In this document: piece by piece, positions 6,552-6,767 of the stretch
Layout of the letters: every line of letters starts with the position of its first letter
How positions within the stretch are numbered: position 1 is the first letter of the stretch
Assembly: GCA_017852615.1 (NCBI GenBank)
Contig: JAFMKX010000047.1
Coordinates: 1 to 6,767, forward strand
Direction: 5' to 3'
Length of the DNA stretch: 6,767 nt
Source: Pontimonas sp.
GTDB taxonomy: Bacteria > Actinomycetota > Actinomycetes > Actinomycetales > Microbacteriaceae
The notes under the pieces: generated by a model
What the model was told of the DNA's origin: nothing
The model's input: the letters and a program-made list of their open reading frames with translations, nothing else
The model's database searches: none
Made by a program: the position numbers and the translations under genes

Positions 6552-6695
6552 GTGGTTAAGAACAACAGAACCAATGAGAACGATCTTCGCGAAGGCCTAG
6601 CGGAAAAAGCCCGCCTGACTAAAGAAAAGGTTGCGCGGGAAGAGTTAGAAGAGAAGGAACGAGAGGACCGCAAGGGTCTGGGCGACGAAAACTAG
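6552..6695 (+). CDS. Small highly charged hypothetical protein, 47 aa
   Basis: I do not recognise this gene. It runs from GTG after a perfect Shine-Dalgarno to TAG at 6693-6695. The product is 47 residues with 14 acidic and 12 basic residues, no Cys, no aromatic residue and no membrane segment. It starts MVKNNRTNENDLREGL, and its middle (about residues 11-41) is a run of alternating Lys/Arg and Glu/Asp with Leu, Ala and Val spaced as in an amphipathic helix (LREGLAEKARL, then VAREELEEKERED). A single cytoplasmic helix, possibly a short coiled coil or a partner of nucleic acid or another protein, is plausible but unproven. It lies 73 bases after the nitroreductase stop in the same direction and could be cotranscribed with it. 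The main alternative is a chance frame, made less likely by the ribosome binding site and the coherent composition. Confidence 0.7.
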   Translation: MVKNNRTNENDLREGLAEKARLTKEKVAREELEEKEREDRKGLGDEN

Positions 6696-6767
6696 AGATC
6701 GTCGGGACTGCGCGAACCTTCACGGCGCGACGCTCGGTCCACACTCCAGTTTGCTCGGGTGATTCTT
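6692..6767 (-). CDS. Probable 3' end of a convergent gene, truncated by the window edge
   Basis: Reading the minus strand from the window edge gives an open frame of 24 codons (RITRANWSVDR, then ASRREGSRSPDDL) ending in TAG, the complement of 6692-6694. The hydrophilic tail, rich in Arg, Ser and Asp and ending PDDL, resembles a natural protein C-terminus. Another minus-strand frame is also open here, but it continues as the antisense shadow of the small gene. The stop shares the palindrome CTAG (6692-6695) with the stop of the small gene. The fragment is too short to identify, and an open frame of 24 codons can occur by chance. Confidence 0.4.
   Translation of the reverse strand, partial: RITRANWSVDRASRREGSRSPDDL

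Noticed and set aside
6505..6600. ATG at 6505 with a short frame (MRGRMELLSPCARRPP) as a leader peptide or small gene
   Set aside because: It overlaps the small gene in another frame, has no good ribosome binding site and shows arginine/proline-rich shadow composition.
6437..6673. Minus-strand Ser/Arg-rich frame opposite the 47-aa gene
   Set aside because: Its composition (runs of Ser, Arg and Phe) is the expected antisense of a Glu/Lys/Arg-rich coding stretch.
6700..6732. CGTCG...CGACG inverted repeat as a bidirectional terminator
   Set aside because: There are five base pairs with a long loop and no T run, and it lies within the probable coding region of the convergent gene.

Overview
The window looks like a chromosomal segment of an actinobacterium of moderate GC content (mid-to-high 50s percent by eye). 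I would place it near the small-genome or aquatic Microbacteriaceae, but that is inference. It rests on the GTG starts, a possible leaderless gene, and a surface protein whose architecture (InlB-type B repeats, BspA-type leucine-rich repeats, C-terminal Ig-like modules, one terminal membrane helix with a basic tail and no LPXTG) I associate with that group. No RNA gene, mobile element, CRISPR array or phage gene is visible.

Layout. (1) Bases 1-5577 are one open frame on the + strand that is already open at base 1. It is the C-terminal 1858 residues of a giant modular cell-surface protein. In order it holds: a Trp-rich, sialidase/BNR-like repeat region (1-432); InlB B-repeat R1 (433-633); a 194-residue aromatic and Cys-containing domain (634-1215); B-repeats R2-R4 in tandem (1216-1845); a Cys-containing cap plus BspA-type LRR array 1 (1846-2826); B-repeat R5 (2827-3027); a second Cys cap plus LRR array 2 (3028-4173); B-repeat R6 (4174-4374); a linker and two related Ig-like modules (about 4375-5412); and a membrane anchor (5461-5529). 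(2) A 61-base gap carries a possible -10 element placed for leaderless transcription. (3) Bases 5639-6478 encode a nitroreductase-family flavoprotein of the subtype with a conserved N-terminal extension, which I recall from polysaccharide-biosynthesis loci. (4) Bases 6552-6695 encode an unrecognised 47-residue, highly charged protein behind a perfect AAGGAGG Shine-Dalgarno. (5) The last ~75 bases probably hold the 3' end of a convergent minus-strand gene whose stop shares a CTAG palindrome with the stop of the small gene.

How they might work together. The large protein is most simply read as a membrane-anchored adhesin or surface stalk, with B-repeats as spacers and the LRR arrays, propeller-like region and aromatic domain as candidate binding modules. 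If the nitroreductase belongs to the polysaccharide-linked subtype, both genes could concern the cell envelope, but nothing in the sequence shows an operon: the gap holds a candidate promoter for the downstream gene. The strongest candidates for undescribed biology are the 634-1215 domain, the duplicated B-repeat + Cys cap + LRR composite module, and the 47-residue protein. I see no complete novel multi-gene system.
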